Source: an uncultured Pseudovibrio sp. (lineage in GTDB: Bacteria; Pseudomonadota; Alphaproteobacteria; Rhizobiales; Stappiaceae). From it: 56,376 nt of DNA. Under the pieces are notes generated by a model. It did no database searches, had not been told where the DNA came from, and saw only the letters and a program-made list of their open reading frames with translations. Of the stretch, positions 15,423 through 25,861 are shown in pieces; the first letter of the stretch is position 1, and every line of letters starts with the position of its first letter. Where the stretch lies: the NCBI GenBank assembly GCA_947502585.1, contig CANNAV010000011.1, positions 1 to 56,376 of the forward strand. The letters are read 5' to 3'. The position numbers and the translations under genes were made by a program.

Positions 15423-17501
15423 GTGGAAACGATACCTCCACATCGTAAATTACTATACGCCAGCATAGTATTTGTTGCTATCGGCGCCATTGCCACATGC
15501 TTTTATGCCATAGACCAGGTGACTTTATATTATTTATTCAAAAATGAAGCGCAAAAAGAGTTCGACACTGCAAAAAAAATTATCAAATCACACCACCCTC
15601 TTGAGGCGCCAGCCAGTGAAAACACAGGACAAAAGGATTCCTCATCTCCGTTAAGTTTTGGCCTGCGCGGTTCCGGTTCTGACCCAACCACGAAATTCAA
15701 CTCTTCAAGCTGGAAACTGCCGGCAGCCAAAGCCACAGCAGTCAACCAGGCTCTGGCAGAGCAGTTTGATGAGTTCGAACTGCTGGTCGTCAACGCTCCC
15801 GGTCGGCCGCTGGCCGTGCACCCGCGCGATATGACCAGCGACCGCGTCAACGAAATCCTGTCCGACGCATCCGCCTATGATGCCTGGCACTCAGCACTCA
15901 GTTCAGGACAGTTGGCAATCTATTCCAACTTCGACTGGTTTGAATGGCGCATTCCAAAATTTGGCGTCGTCATTCCTTATGTAAACGACCAAAAGAAAAC
16001 CCGTGGTGGCTTTATCTTCACCACGAAACCAACGCTCGACATTGTACTGTTTATGAATGCAATCGCTTTTGGGTCGGCCTTCGCATTCCTGCTGGTTCTC
16101 GTTGTTGCTATCGCCTCCATCATGTTCGCCTGGAAAGGGCTGCATGATCGCTGGAAAACTTCCAAGACAATCCGCTTCCTTGCACACAACGATCCATTGA
16201 CTCATTTGCCAAACCGCGCCGTTTTCTCTGATGAATTGAACAAGGCACTCCGCAAGGCATCCATCACAGCATCCACTGTATTCGTCATTGCCATAGACGT
16301 TGATAAGTTCAAGGAAGTAAACGACAGCCACGGCCATGCTACTGGTGATACATTCCTACAGATCATCTCGGGCCGATTACGGCTCGTTTTCACTGATCAT
16401 CTTGTCTCACGCCTCTCTGGCGATGAGTTCGCCGTGATGATCGAAGGGGACTACACCAGCCACGACATCACGGTGCTTGCCCGGCGTGCTATGGCAACAA
16501 CCAATTCCAGCTGCGTCATCGACAGCAAAGAGATCCGGATTTCCTTATTGATGGGCATTGCTCAGGCAACCGATGCAGGATGGAGATCTTCCCGGCTCCT
16601 TCATTGCGCTGACCTGGCACTTTACCGCTCCAAAAATGATGGACGTTCCACCTACACCTGGTACAAGCCCTGGATGGATGAAGAGCTGGAACGTCGCCGC
16701 AACTTGGAAACAGAGATGACCCGCGCTCTCAAGCTCGACAGATTCTCCGTCGTGTATCAGGCTCAGGTTGGCTTGGCAGACAACAAACTCAAAGCCTTTG
16801 AAGCCCTGCTCCGCTGGGTCCATCCGGAAAAGGGCAGCATCCCACCAGAAGTCTTCATCCCGATTGCCGAGGACACAGGCCTTATTGAAGCGCTCGGCGA
16901 GTACGTACTCAGGAAAGCTTGCGCTGACGCTGCAAGCTGGGTTGATCCAACCCTGAAAGTCGCCGTCAACTTCTCGCCCGCTCAGTTCAGGACAGGACTG
17001 ATCGAACAGAAGATATCACAAGCGCTTGAGGAAACTGGTTTAGAACCGGAACGCCTTGAGATAGAAATCACTGAGAGTCTCCTGATTGCCGACACCGCCG
17101 GTGTGGTGAAGTCACTTAAGAAGATCGGCAACAGGGGCGTTTCCATCGCTATGGATGATTTCGGCACCGGCTATTCGTCCCTAAGCTACCTCTCTCGTTT
17201 CCCGTTCAACAAAATTAAGATCGACCGCAGCTTCATCAAGAACATCGGCAAAGATGCGCACACTGATGCAATTGTTGCTGCGATCATCGGTCTTGGCCGT
17301 TCACTTGATGTTTTAATCACAGCAGAAGGCGTCGAGGACGAAATGCAGGCACAAATTCTGCGGGCAGGCGGTTGCGATATTGTTCAAGGCTATTACTTTG
17401 GCAAGCCAACTAAAGTTGACCCCGCCAATCCGCACGCAAATGTTCGTTGCACACTCGGAACGCAGGAAACCAGGCTGACAGAGGCCGCCTGTGTAGGGTA
17501 A
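15423..17501 (+). CDS. Membrane-bound GGDEF-EAL cyclic-di-GMP protein
   Basis: A 692-residue signalling protein that could make and break cyclic-di-GMP. A first membrane helix (LLYASIVFVAIGAIATCFYA) and a second (about residues 210-235) enclose a roughly 170-residue periplasmic sensor of no known type. GGDEF (about 250-415) has RLSGDEFA, a Ser-for-Gly variant still seen in active cyclases, and DPLTHLPNR. EAL (about 425-670) has the full set: FEALLRW, VAVNFSPAQF, EITES, DDFGTGYSSL, KIDRSFI, AEGVE and QGYYF, so phosphodiesterase activity is likely. The GTG start is chosen for its GGGGA site; a TTG 45 bases earlier keeps the frame open. Confidence 0.92.
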   Translation: METIPPHRKLLYASIVFVAIGAIATCFYAIDQVTLYYLFKNEAQKEFDTAKKIIKSHHPLEAPASENTGQKDSSSPLSFGLRGSGSDPTTKFNSSSWKLPAAKATAVNQALAEQFDEFELLVVNAPGRPLAVHPRDMTSDRVNEILSDASAYDAWHSALSSGQLAIYSNFDWFEWRIPKFGVVIPYVNDQKKTRGGFIFTTKPTLDIVLFMNAIAFGSAFAFLLVLVVAIASIMFAWKGLHDRWKTSKTIRFLAHNDPLTHLPNRAVFSDELNKALRKASITASTVFVIAIDVDKFKEVNDSHGHATGDTFLQIISGRLRLVFTDHLVSRLSGDEFAVMIEGDYTSHDITVLARRAMATTNSSCVIDSKEIRISLLMGIAQATDAGWRSSRLLHCADLALYRSKNDGRSTYTWYKPWMDEELERRRNLETEMTRALKLDRFSVVYQAQVGLADNKLKAFEALLRWVHPEKGSIPPEVFIPIAEDTGLIEALGEYVLRKACADAASWVDPTLKVAVNFSPAQFRTGLIEQKISQALEETGLEPERLEIEITESLLIADTAGVVKSLKKIGNRGVSIAMDDFGTGYSSLSYLSRFPFNKIKIDRSFIKNIGKDAHTDAIVAAIIGLGRSLDVLITAEGVEDEMQAQILRAGGCDIVQGYYFGKPTKVDPANPHANVRCTLGTQETRLTEAACVG

Positions 17502-17604
17502 CCTCTCAAATAAGCCTAACGGGAATAGCAGGATATCTCTTGCTGGGCACAGCACGCTACCTTGGCACAAATGACCCACGCTTGGGATTCACTGTGAGGT
17601 AGCT

Positions 17605-18510
17605 ATGGCAGACAAAAAAGATGCAAACACTGAGGACATGAGCAAAGAGGAGGATCTTGCTGAGATTGCACGGCCCTTCCACTATTTGTCGTTCTTCCGG
17701 CTGCTTCAATCTCTCATTACAGCTCTCTTGCTTGGTGGCGTAGCACTCATCTCTCTGGAAGTGCTGATGTCACCAATTCCAGAATCCGCGTTACGCCCCA
17801 TACTGATATGGCTTACGCTGGCATTCTTCTTTGTCGTGATCGTCGTGCCTAAAAACTTCACACTCGGCTTTTTATGCATGTTGCTGTGCCAACTCGTTGC
17901 CTGGCGGATTGCCTCACTCTATTATGCGTATTTGCTCAGCTGGCCTCTTGCCTTTGCCTTTCTCCTCAATCTCATCTGGTTCCTCAGCACTATTCAGCGC
18001 AATTCATTTGAGACAGCAGGCCGTGGCCTCACACTTTGGCAATGGCAGCTCACCTTCTTCCGTATTCTGGTTGGCTTTGTGATGGTGCCGCACTTCACGG
18101 ATAAGTTGTTTGCCGGGTCTCTCCCTCACATGGAGCACGTGGAGTTTTTCACCCTGCTTGGTTACTCTGACCCTGCTATGATCATTTATGCAGCAGGTCT
18201 GGCGGAACTGGCTATTGCAATTGGCATCGGCCTCGGGTTGCTCACCCGTCTCTCCTGTTTCCTGGCAGCAGGCTATATCCTGTTCGCAGCAATGCTGAGC
18301 GGAGCATGGGATCACGGCTTTGTTTCCTTCTCCACAGCCACCTCATGGGAGCTGCCGCTGATCTTGTTTGCATCCTATCTTAGCTTCACAACTACGGGAG
18401 GGGGAGAATTCTCCGTGGATGGCGCATTGCGCAGAACCGGTAAGATGCCCGGGTGGATCAGGTTGCTCATGGGAGACACGGGCCTTGCTCACAATGAGCA
18501 TGTCGATTGA
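17605..18510 (+). CDS. DoxX-like integral membrane protein
   Basis: A 301-residue protein with about eight hydrophobic helices. The C-terminal half (FFRILVGFVMVPHFTDKLFAG, then AGLAELAIAIGIGLGLLTRLSCFLAAGYILF and ELPLILFASYLSF) matches the DoxX family of quinone-linked membrane proteins; the N-terminal half has extra helices without a known family. The biochemical role is unknown. Its stop is 32 bases from the convergent MarR gene. GTGAGGTAGCT precedes the ATG. Confidence 0.75.
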   Translation: MADKKDANTEDMSKEEDLAEIARPFHYLSFFRLLQSLITALLLGGVALISLEVLMSPIPESALRPILIWLTLAFFFVVIVVPKNFTLGFLCMLLCQLVAWRIASLYYAYLLSWPLAFAFLLNLIWFLSTIQRNSFETAGRGLTLWQWQLTFFRILVGFVMVPHFTDKLFAGSLPHMEHVEFFTLLGYSDPAMIIYAAGLAELAIAIGIGLGLLTRLSCFLAAGYILFAAMLSGAWDHGFVSFSTATSWELPLILFASYLSFTTTGGGEFSVDGALRRTGKMPGWIRLLMGDTGLAHNEHVD

Positions 18511-18542
18511 GTAAGCGGCGACTGGTTGCCGCTGCGATTGCG

Positions 18543-19085
18543 TCACATTGCAGCGGCTGACCGCGCGGCTTGGTCATAGTGACCCGACACACTGCGCAGG
18601 ACAGAGGCAAGCCGGGATAGCTCGGCTTCATCAAGCCCAAGCTCTTTCACGGGCTTCACCAGCAAAGCATCACGCAGCTGCTTGTAAGAATCACAAAGCG
18701 CACGCCCTTCCTGAGTAATCTCGGCAATTTTCTCTTTGCCGCGCTTACCGGACTGCACAAGACCAGCCTTCTCCAGCTTCTTCAAAGCGTAAGACACCGT
18801 ATGCGTATCCTCAATGTTTAGAACGAGGCACAGATCAGCCAGCGTTTTTGAACGCTCACGATGATTGACCGAGTGGAGCACCAACGTTTCCAGAGGGGAT
18901 AAACCTTCCTGCCCCGCCGCAGCCATACAGCGCACCATCCAACGATGATAAGCATTCACCATCATTGTCATCGCAAATTCCACCTCAGACAGCGCAGGCA
19001 ACTCACCCGATGCAAGATGCGATGAGGATACAACCGGTCCAACGCCCAGCCCGTGCGTATTTTTCCGCTCAAAAGTATCACTCAT
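18543..19085 (-). CDS. MarR-like winged-helix regulator
   Basis: A 180-residue winged-helix protein; LSPLETLVLHSVNHRERSKTLADLCLVLNIEDTHTVSYALKKLEKAGLV (about residues 60-110) is the DNA-binding domain with the recognition helix at HTVSYALKKLEKAG. The start at 19085 (MSDTFERK) has GGGG about 8 bases upstream; an ATG six codons earlier is possible. It diverges from the 5-oxoprolinase gene and probably represses or tunes it through dyads in the 228-base gap. Confidence 0.82.
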   Translation of the reverse strand: MSDTFERKNTHGLGVGPVVSSSHLASGELPALSEVEFAMTMMVNAYHRWMVRCMAAAGQEGLSPLETLVLHSVNHRERSKTLADLCLVLNIEDTHTVSYALKKLEKAGLVQSGKRGKEKIAEITQEGRALCDSYKQLRDALLVKPVKELGLDEAELSRLASVLRSVSGHYDQAARSAAAM

Positions 19086-19235
19086 TTTTGACCCCAAACC
19101 CACCAGGTTAGAAATGCGCAGCTTCTCATCACCTTGCGCAACATAATGACGATAGTTACGTAGATCACACAGCCTCTCTTAAAAGGCCGGGCCACGTAAA
19201 TTTCAATCCCAATCGCTGTGTCTCTTCTGCCTCTC

Positions 19236-19277
19236 ACATATTAACATTGACAATATGTATACATTTTGCAGATGTAT
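19236..19277. promoter_or_regulatory. Candidate operators between marR and the 5-oxoprolinase gene
   Basis: Three overlapping dyads: ACATATT-9-AATATGT (19236-19258), the perfect palindrome ATGTATACAT (19255-19264) and ATACAT-7-ATGTAT (19259-19277). They lie 37-78 bases before the oxoprolinase start, suited to control by the divergent MarR protein. Confidence 0.5.
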
Positions 19278-19313
19278 CGCAGGATAAGATTTCAAATTAA
19301 GGTGGGGTAAAAC

Positions 19314-22300
19314 ATGGCAATGGGCAAGTGGGACTTCTGGATTGATCGTGGCGGCACATTCACAGATATCGTTGCACGCACGCCGCAAGGAGAAATACGC
19401 GCCCATAAAGTTCTCTCCGACAACCCTGAGGCCTACAAAGACGCCGCCATTCAGGGCATTCGCGATCTCATGGGCGTTACAGAAGGCAGCCCCATCCCGT
19501 CCGACCGGATCCGGGCCGTAAAGATGGGCACCACTGTAGCCACCAACGCACTGCTGGAACGGAAGGGCGACCGCACCCTTTTACTCATCACCAAAGGTTT
19601 CCGCGACGCTCTGGAAATTGGCTATCAGGCTCGCCCGGACATCTTTGCAAAAGAGATCATCAAACCTGAGCTCCTTTACGATCAGGTTCTGGAAGCAGAT
19701 GAGCGCGTCCGCGCTGATGGCACCGTTGAAGCAGCTCCGGACCTTGCTCAGATCAAAGCCCGGCTCGAAGCAGCCTATACAAACGGCATACGCTCCATCG
19801 CCATCGTTCTGATGCATGCCTACGCTTTCCCCGGGCACGAGAAGCAACTGGCTGAAGTCGCCAGAAAGGTCGGTTTCCCACAGATTTCCGTCAGTCACGA
19901 AGTTTCCCCGCTCATGAAGCTGGTTGGCCGTGGCGACACCACTGTTTTGGATGCCTACCTATCCCCAATCCTGCGTCGTTACGTGGATCAGATCGCTGGT
20001 GAGCTCAACATCGGGAACACCGACTGCCGTCTGATGTTTATGCAGTCCTCCGGCGGTCTCACCGACGCCTCCCTCTTCCAGGGCAAAGACGCCATTCTTT
20101 CCGGCCCGGCCGGCGGTGTTGTTGGCGCAGTTGAAACCTCCAAAATGGCGGGCTTTAAAAAGCTCATCGGCTTCGACATGGGCGGCACATCTACCGATGT
20201 TTCCCATTTCGACGGCGAGTTCGAGCGGGCCTTTGAAACCGAAGTGGCTGGCGTTCGCATGCGTGCGCCAATGATGATGATCCACACCGTGGCAGCTGGC
20301 GGCGGCTCCATCCTCCACTACAAAGACGGTCGCTTCCAGGTAGGCCCGGATTCCGCTGGCGCAAATCCTGGCCCGAAATGTTACCGCCGCGGTGGTCCGC
20401 TCACTCTCACCGATGCCAACGTCATGACGTCCAGGCTAAACGCCTCCTACTTCCCGAAGATCTTTGGCCCAAATCAGGACGAGCCTCTGGCAATCGAAGA
20501 CGTCAAAGCGGCCTTCAGCGCACTGGCAGGCGAGATCGGTGACGGCAGAACCGGCGAGGACGTTGCAGAAGGATTCCAGAAGATCGCCGTTGAGAATATG
20601 GCCAACGCCATCAAGAAAATCTCCGTGCAGCGCGGCTACGACGTCACCGAATATGCTCTCACCTGCTTTGGCGGTGCCGGTGGCCAGAGCGCCTGCATGG
20701 TCGCCGACAGCCTCGGCATGAAAACCGTCATCGTCCACCCGCTCTCTGGCATCCTCTCCGCATACGGCATGGGTCTTGCGGATATCCGCGTCACCCGTCA
20801 GCAGGCAGTTGTCAAACCCCTGAATACTGACAATCTGGCAGCTCTTGCAAGCCTGGCGCAACGCCTTGCGACAGACGCGAAAAAAGAAGTCGAAAACCAG
20901 GGCGTCGGGGAAGACGAACTTTTCGTCATCCCACGTGCGCATCTGCGTTACGACGGCACCGACAGCCCTATCGCTGTGGACTTGAACACGGGTGACCCCG
21001 ACGCCATGATCGCATCTTTCACCTGGAACCACATAAAACAGTTCGGCTTTGCTTACGAGAACAAGACGATCGTTGTCGAAGCCCTCGAAGTGGAGGCCGT
21101 TGGCGGCGGTGCTGACCTTCAGGAACCGGAACTGGAACTCTCGGCAAGCGCCCCGACCATTGCTGAACAGACCCGCTTCTATGCAAATGGCAAATGGCAG
21201 GAGGCTTCGATCCTTAAACGCGATACGTTCCGGCCGGGGATGGAGCTGCAAGGCCCCGCCCTCATCATGGAACCACACGCAACCATCGTTGTGGAACCAG
21301 GTTGGCATGCGCAGGTCAACGCCAGGAACCACATCATTCTGACCCGCACTCTGCCGCCGGAGAGGAAAGTCGCTCTGGGCACCACTGCCGATCCGGTGAT
21401 GCTGGAGGTGTTCAACAACCTCTTCATGTCCATCGCCGAGCAGATGGGCGTGACCCTTCAGAACACTGCCAGCTCCGTGAACATCAAAGAGCGTCTCGAC
21501 TTCTCCTGTGCAATCTTTGACCAAGATGGCGCACTGGTTGCCAACGCACCACACATGCCGGTGCACCTTGGCTCCATGGACCGTTCTGTCGAGGCGATCA
21601 TCTCCCTCAACAAAGGAAAAATCAAACCGGGGGACGTGTTTGCACTCAATGCCCCTTACAATGGCGGCACTCACCTGCCGGACATCACCGTTGTCACTCC
21701 GGTCTTCGACGACCACGGCAACGAAATCCTGTTCTGGGCTGCTTCCCGTGGTCACCATGCCGATGTCGGCGGCTCCGCTCCAGGCTCCATGACTCCACTT
21801 GCTACCAGGGTGGATGAAGAAGGCGTCCTGATCGATAACTTCAGGCTGGTCGACCAGGGCGACTTCCGTGAAGAAGCTCTGGTTGAGCTGCTCACCAACC
21901 ACAAATATCCGGTCCGCAACGTGCACCAGAACGTGGCTGACCTGAAAGCCCAGATCGCCGCGAATGAGAAGGGCGTCCGGGAACTGCGCAAAATGACAGA
22001 CCATTTCACTCTGGAAACCGTGCAAGCCTACATGGGCCATGTGCAGGACAACGCCGAAGAATGCGTTCGCCGTGTGATCGAAGCACTGGCTGACAGTTCC
22101 CACGAGTACCCGACAGATCAGGGCTCAACCATCAAGATCAGTATCACCGTTGATAAGGACAAGCGCGAGGCAACTGTTGATTTCACCGGCACAAGCCCGA
22201 TGAAGCCCAATAACTTCAATGCACCGGAACCTGTCACCCGCGCAGCCGTTCTTTACTGCTTCCGCGTCATGGTGGAAGCTCACATTCCGATGAATGCGGG

Positions 22301-22919
22301 CTGCCTGCGTCCAATCAACATTGTGGTGCCGGAAGGCTCCATGCTGCGCCCGCACTATCCGGCTGCTGTTGTGGCAGGCAACGTGGAAACCTCGCAGCAC
22401 ATTACCAACGCCCTGTTTGCAGCTCTTGGCGCCATGGCAAACTCGCAAGGTTCCATGAACAACCTGACCTTCGGCAACGAGACCTATCAGTACTACGAGA
22501 CCCTGTGCTCCGGCTCTCCGGCTGGTCCGGGCTTCAACGGCACCGATGGCGTCCACGTCCATATGACCAACTCTCGCCTCACCGACCCTGAAGTGCTTGA
22601 GTTCCGCTATCCTGTACTGCTGGAAGACTTCCACATCCGCAAGGAAACAGGCGGCAAAGGCAAATGGCATGCCGGTGATGGCACCAGACGCACCATTCGC
22701 TTCCTGGAAAAAATGGACTGCGCGATCCTGTCCTCCCACAGAACCATTGCTCCAAAAGGCATGCGTGGCGGCGAAGACGGCCAAAAAGGCCGCACCTGCG
22801 TGCGCCGCAATTCCGGTCAGGTGGAAGAGCTGAAAGGTTGCGACCAGACCACTCTGGAAGCCGGCGAAGCCATCACAGTAGTCCCCCCAACCAGCGGCGG
22901 CTGGGGCACTCCTCAATAA
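19314..22919 (+). CDS. 5-oxoprolinase / hydantoinase A-B fusion
   Basis: A 1201-residue ATP-dependent enzyme opening 5-oxoproline (or a hydantoin-like ring) to glutamate. Domains in order: HyuA N-terminal actin-like part ([15 protein letters not shown], about 5-190), HyuA core with [16 protein letters not shown] (ATP phosphate loop, about 290-305) and AGGGSI, HyuA C-terminal part, then HyuB from about 690 ([49 protein letters not shown]). The single-chain A-B fusion and the length match 5-oxoprolinases; the exact substrate is not proven. GGTGGGG precedes the ATG. Its codon use is clean and it ends in a strong terminator. The divergent MarR gene is the likely regulator. Confidence 0.9.
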   Translation: MAMGKWDFWIDRGGTFTDIVARTPQGEIRAHKVLSDNPEAYKDAAIQGIRDLMGVTEGSPIPSDRIRAVKMGTTVATNALLERKGDRTLLLITKGFRDALEIGYQARPDIFAKEIIKPELLYDQVLEADERVRADGTVEAAPDLAQIKARLEAAYTNGIRSIAIVLMHAYAFPGHEKQLAEVARKVGFPQISVSHEVSPLMKLVGRGDTTVLDAYLSPILRRYVDQIAGELNIGNTDCRLMFMQSSGGLTDASLFQGKDAILSGPAGGVVGAVETSKMAGFKKLIGFDMGGTSTDVSHFDGEFERAFETEVAGVRMRAPMMMIHTVAAGGGSILHYKDGRFQVGPDSAGANPGPKCYRRGGPLTLTDANVMTSRLNASYFPKIFGPNQDEPLAIEDVKAAFSALAGEIGDGRTGEDVAEGFQKIAVENMANAIKKISVQRGYDVTEYALTCFGGAGGQSACMVADSLGMKTVIVHPLSGILSAYGMGLADIRVTRQQAVVKPLNTDNLAALASLAQRLATDAKKEVENQGVGEDELFVIPRAHLRYDGTDSPIAVDLNTGDPDAMIASFTWNHIKQFGFAYENKTIVVEALEVEAVGGGADLQEPELELSASAPTIAEQTRFYANGKWQEASILKRDTFRPGMELQGPALIMEPHATIVVEPGWHAQVNARNHIILTRTLPPERKVALGTTADPVMLEVFNNLFMSIAEQMGVTLQNTASSVNIKERLDFSCAIFDQDGALVANAPHMPVHLGSMDRSVEAIISLNKGKIKPGDVFALNAPYNGGTHLPDITVVTPVFDDHGNEILFWAASRGHHADVGGSAPGSMTPLATRVDEEGVLIDNFRLVDQGDFREEALVELLTNHKYPVRNVHQNVADLKAQIAANEKGVRELRKMTDHFTLETVQAYMGHVQDNAEECVRRVIEALADSSHEYPTDQGSTIKISITVDKDKREATVDFTGTSPMKPNNFNAPEPVTRAAVLYCFRVMVEAHIPMNAGCLRPINIVVPEGSMLRPHYPAAVVAGNVETSQHITNALFAALGAMANSQGSMNNLTFGNETYQYYETLCSGSPAGPGFNGTDGVHVHMTNSRLTDPEVLEFRYPVLLEDFHIRKETGGKGKWHAGDGTRRTIRFLEKMDCAILSSHRTIAPKGMRGGEDGQKGRTCVRRNSGQVEELKGCDQTTLEAGEAITVVPPTSGGWGTPQ

Positions 22920-22945
22920 GCAAAATAAGTGCCCTTTAAACACCT

Positions 22946-22976
22946 GCGCCCGGCTCATCCAACCGGGCGTTTTTTA
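22946..22976 (+). terminator. Intrinsic terminator after the 5-oxoprolinase gene
   Basis: CGCCCGG (22947-22953) pairs with CCGGGCG (22963-22969) over a 9-base loop and is followed by TTTTTT. It lies about 27 bases past the stop. Confidence 0.93.
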
Positions 22977-23063
22977 TGAACAAGACAATCAAAATCATTT
23001 TCAGTATTTTGCGACCCAAAGAGTTGGCGTTGACACCTACCCAAAATCTGGCATCTATCACCC

Positions 23064-23573
23064 ATGACATTACGCAAAGCGAATATTTCAGATGCATCAA
23101 GCATTGCAGCAATCTCGATTGAGGTTTGGATAGGCACTTATCTTAAGCGTGGTGTAAGCGCTTTTTTTGCAGACTACGCCATAGACGAGTTCACTCCCTC
23201 AAAGACCGAGCGGCTTATTTCTGACTCTGGCCAATTCATCGTCGTTTCTGAGAATGAGCAAGGCATCGATGGATTCATTCGGGTAACATCAGATAGCAAA
23301 GCGCCTGTATCAGGCTGTTCGGAAGTCGAAATCTCGACCCTTTATGTTCAGCCACGCCATCATGGGAGAGGCATCGGAAAACGTCTGCTAAATGCAGCGT
23401 TTCAGCACTGCCGTGAAGAAGCTGTTGATTCTGTTTGGCTGACAACAAATGCAGAAAATGACCCGGCAATTGAATTCTATCTCTCTCAGGGGTTCGAGCA
23501 TGTTGGGGAAACACACTTCCGTATTGCTGATGCGGCGTATCTGAACAACGTGTACTCTTATCGCCTGGCTTGA
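23064..23573 (+). CDS. GNAT-family N-acetyltransferase
   Basis: A 169-residue acetyltransferase with the GNAT fold: ISTLYVQPRHHGRGIGKRLLNAAF (about residues 90-113) holds strand 4 and the acetyl-CoA pyrophosphate loop (R-x-x-G-x-G/A), and AIEFYLSQGFEHVGE is the C-terminal motif B. Substrate unknown. It lacks a clear ribosome binding site and stands alone between a terminator and a long RNA-like stretch. Confidence 0.88.
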   Translation: MTLRKANISDASSIAAISIEVWIGTYLKRGVSAFFADYAIDEFTPSKTERLISDSGQFIVVSENEQGIDGFIRVTSDSKAPVSGCSEVEISTLYVQPRHHGRGIGKRLLNAAFQHCREEAVDSVWLTTNAENDPAIEFYLSQGFEHVGETHFRIADAAYLNNVYSYRLA

Positions 23574-24140
23574 TCCGGCCTCTGCTTATTCATTAACAAA
23601 CACCAGTAGCACCACATGAACTCTCATGCAGTGGTGAAGCTAGGTTTCCCTAAGGTCGGGATGAGCAAGGCGGCAGGCAACACCTGCGCAGTGTGAGTAA
23701 GTTAGTTTCTTCGGCATTGGCTACACGCCTTGCCCGGGCTTTCTTTTAATGAACTACCTCGCCTCTTTTGCCTATAAGGCACGATAGCCGGTTTCCCGGA
23801 AAGACAGTGGCTTATCCAGACAGGTTTCCATGCCCGAACAGTTCCTCCGTCTTTGACAGACACATCTGCAAAAAGTGGATTTCCCACCGGTACATCTGCT
23901 CCTGTCACCGCGTGATACCCTATACTCCTGGGCCCTTCCCCTCAAACCATGCGGTCACGTCTGAAGTTCGGTTCACCGGACCACTGAAAGGTGCGTTACG
24001 TCTTCCAACAGCCCCACCCAGCCTACGACAAACTGACGGTCGCTCCGCCAGCAGCCCGTTACGCAGGCATAGGTTCACAGTATGGGAGGATTTAGGGAGG
24101 GGGATAAGTTTTTCACAGCTCGCCTAAGCCCTTTTTATCA
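23574..24140 (-). other. Structured-RNA-like stretch, possible group II intron remnant
   Basis: About 570 bases without a credible gene. Both strands are rich in short hairpins (GCCTATAAGGC near 23769-23780, GGTTTCCCGGAAA, GGTCCGGTGAACC, CAGGTGTTGCCTG). Read on the minus strand it has motifs reminiscent of group II intron domain I (GGTGAACCGAACTTCAGACG, TTCGGGCATGGAAACC), but I see no reverse transcriptase gene and no clear domain V. It could be an intron remnant or another noncoding RNA. I do not see tmRNA features. Confidence 0.4.
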
Positions 24141-25118
24141 TCAGGCGACACCAACAGCAGCGCGTAAACCGGGCAATAGTTGAAAGGCTGTATAGGCGGC
24201 GTAACAGAATAAAAAGAACACACCTTCTCTGCGGCTCACGCGCCAGCCTGTAATGCAGGCAATTGCCATCAGCAGGACTGTTCCCACCATCACCCAGATA
24301 TCCACCTGCGCTATCTCAGAGGGAACCGGAATTGGAACAACAAGGGCCGTCACGCCGCCAATTCCGAAAATATTAAAGATGTTGCTGCCAACTATATTGC
24401 CAAAAGCAACCTCAGCATGGCCCCGTATCGCCGCAATGGCCGAAGTGACAAGCTCGGGCAGAGAGGTGCCGATGGCGACCAGCGTCAAACCAATCACCGC
24501 ATCAGAGACCCCAAGATGTCTGGCAATAACAACACTTGAGGACACAAGCAAACTCGCCCCAATAACGATGCCAGCCACACCCACGGCAAAAATGGTCAGT
24601 CCCCATAAAATGGAAAGGTTCGGGTAACTCTCCTGATCTGCTTCAGCCTCGTATATTTTAGCTGCCGCTTTTCCTAGTTTACGTTCTGACCTGTAGCTGA
24701 AGAGTGTGTATGACAGCAACAGACCAATCAGAATGACACCAGCCCATCGGGATAAATAACCCGTCAGGATGACACCCAGCATAATTAAGCTGGAGAGCAC
24801 AAGCACAGCACCATCACGTTGAAACGCTTCCCGGTTCACCGCAATCGGCAAAATCACTGCCGTAATGCCCAAAATCAGCAGCACATTGGCAATGTTGCTG
24901 CCCACAATATTACCAATGGCAACACCGGGGTAGCCGGTAAGCGCACCTTGCAAACTCGCCACAAGCTCCGGCATGGATGTGCCAAAGCCAACAAGCGTCA
25001 GGCCGATAAACAGTTTTGAAACGCCAAGACGGGTGGCAACAGCAACACTTCCACGCACAAGGGCTTCCCCGCCCAAAAGCAGCAACACAAGCCCCCCAAT
25101 CAATTGAAGTACCACCAT
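24141..25118 (-). CDS. Calcium/sodium antiporter (CaCA family, YrbG-like)
   Basis: A 325-residue inner-membrane exchanger with about ten helices arranged as an inverted repeat. The two alpha repeats are plain: GTSMPELVASLQGALTGYPG and VAIGNIVGSNIANVLL in the first half, GTSLPELVTSAIAAIRGHAE and VAFGNIVGSNIFNIFG in the second. These line the ion pathway for Na+/Ca2+ exchange. Length and repeat spacing are normal. It runs toward the GNAT gene and stands alone. Confidence 0.93.
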   Translation of the reverse strand: MVVLQLIGGLVLLLLGGEALVRGSVAVATRLGVSKLFIGLTLVGFGTSMPELVASLQGALTGYPGVAIGNIVGSNIANVLLILGITAVILPIAVNREAFQRDGAVLVLSSLIMLGVILTGYLSRWAGVILIGLLLSYTLFSYRSERKLGKAAAKIYEAEADQESYPNLSILWGLTIFAVGVAGIVIGASLLVSSSVVIARHLGVSDAVIGLTLVAIGTSLPELVTSAIAAIRGHAEVAFGNIVGSNIFNIFGIGGVTALVVPIPVPSEIAQVDIWVMVGTVLLMAIACITGWRVSRREGVFFLFCYAAYTAFQLLPGLRAAVGVA

Positions 25119-25500
25119 CTTCAGAAAACTTTCCTTAAGCGAAGTCCGCGCTCACAGTTGAGACTGACGGACGGTAAGTACCCGGCAATCTGTTTACAGA
25201 AAGACTGGTCATCACATTATACTCACGTCCTTGAAAATTCGGTTGTTTAACTTGACGGATGGAACTTGGTTGTTTCTTTTTAAACAAATAACCATAAACC
25301 GTTCCCGGTTCCTCAACCAGTCCGAACGTCCTGAACTTGAGGCCTGCCTCCCTCGTGACAGAGAGGGTCATGGGATCGTGCACCGCGCCAGCGCGCTTGT
25401 TTTGCTGGACATGGAAGAATATCCGGACAAAGTGTCAGACCTTTCGCGTTATTACCCTTCAGAATTATCGCCTTTTGGGGTGAATGCGGGGTAAATAGAG

Positions 25501-25671
25501 ATGCGGACAACTTCCCTTACGCAAGGGCATCAGGGCGCCGTGGTCTGTATGGTCCGTTCCGGAACCTGGATCTGTATGCGCCCAATCTTTGAAATCATGG
25601 AGGAAACCACTTCGTGCAATGGCGCTGACTATCTGGTCAGATGGGTCTGGGCAGCTAACGGGTCGGTTTGA
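25501..25671 (+). CDS. Possible small protein of 56 residues, unknown
   Basis: An ATG frame of 56 codons rich in hydrophobic and aromatic residues (VVCMVRSGTWICMRPIFEIM, YLVRWVWAANGSV) with four Cys and four Trp-rich positions. GCGGGG lies about 12 bases upstream and AGAG directly before the ATG, so initiation is uncertain. A 10-bp perfect hairpin with a T-rich tail begins 16 bases after the stop, as for a real transcript. I recognise no family. Confidence 0.4.
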   Translation: MRTTSLTQGHQGAVVCMVRSGTWICMRPIFEIMEETTSCNGADYLVRWVWAANGSV

Positions 25672-25686
25672 CTCCTGTGATGAGAC

Positions 25687-25720
25687 ACTGAGGCTGGCAG
25701 TGCTGTCAGCCTCAGTTGTT
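25687..25720 (+). terminator. Terminator after the 56-residue frame
   Basis: ACTGAGGCTG (25687-25696) pairs perfectly with CAGCCTCAGT (25707-25716) and is followed by TGTTT. The loop can pair further (GCAG/CTGT). Confidence 0.7.
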
Positions 25721-25797
25721 TAAGCGAACAAGACAAACAACAAAACCAATTTCGATTGCGATGGCCGATGCGTTCCGGGGCAGGGGACAATCGTGGG

Positions 25798-25861
25798 CAG
25801 GTATGGGAAGTTGCTCCACCGCCCCTGGCTCAGGCATGGAATTTCATGGTCAGGCATGGGA
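25798..25861 (+). repeat. Three copies of an 11-base direct repeat CAGGYATGGRA
   Basis: CAGGTATGGGA (25798-25808), CAGGCATGGAA (25831-25841) and CAGGCATGGGA (25851-25861). The last two are exactly 20 bases apart, two helical turns. They lie about 400 bases before mraZ. Confidence 0.55.

Noticed and set aside
20436..22103. 555-codon frame antisense to the 5-oxoprolinase
   Set aside because: Shadow caused by codon bias of the sense gene; no motifs.
23574..24140. tmRNA (ssrA)
   Set aside because: No tRNA-like acceptor end and no recognisable tag-coding frame such as ANDNF/ANDNY.
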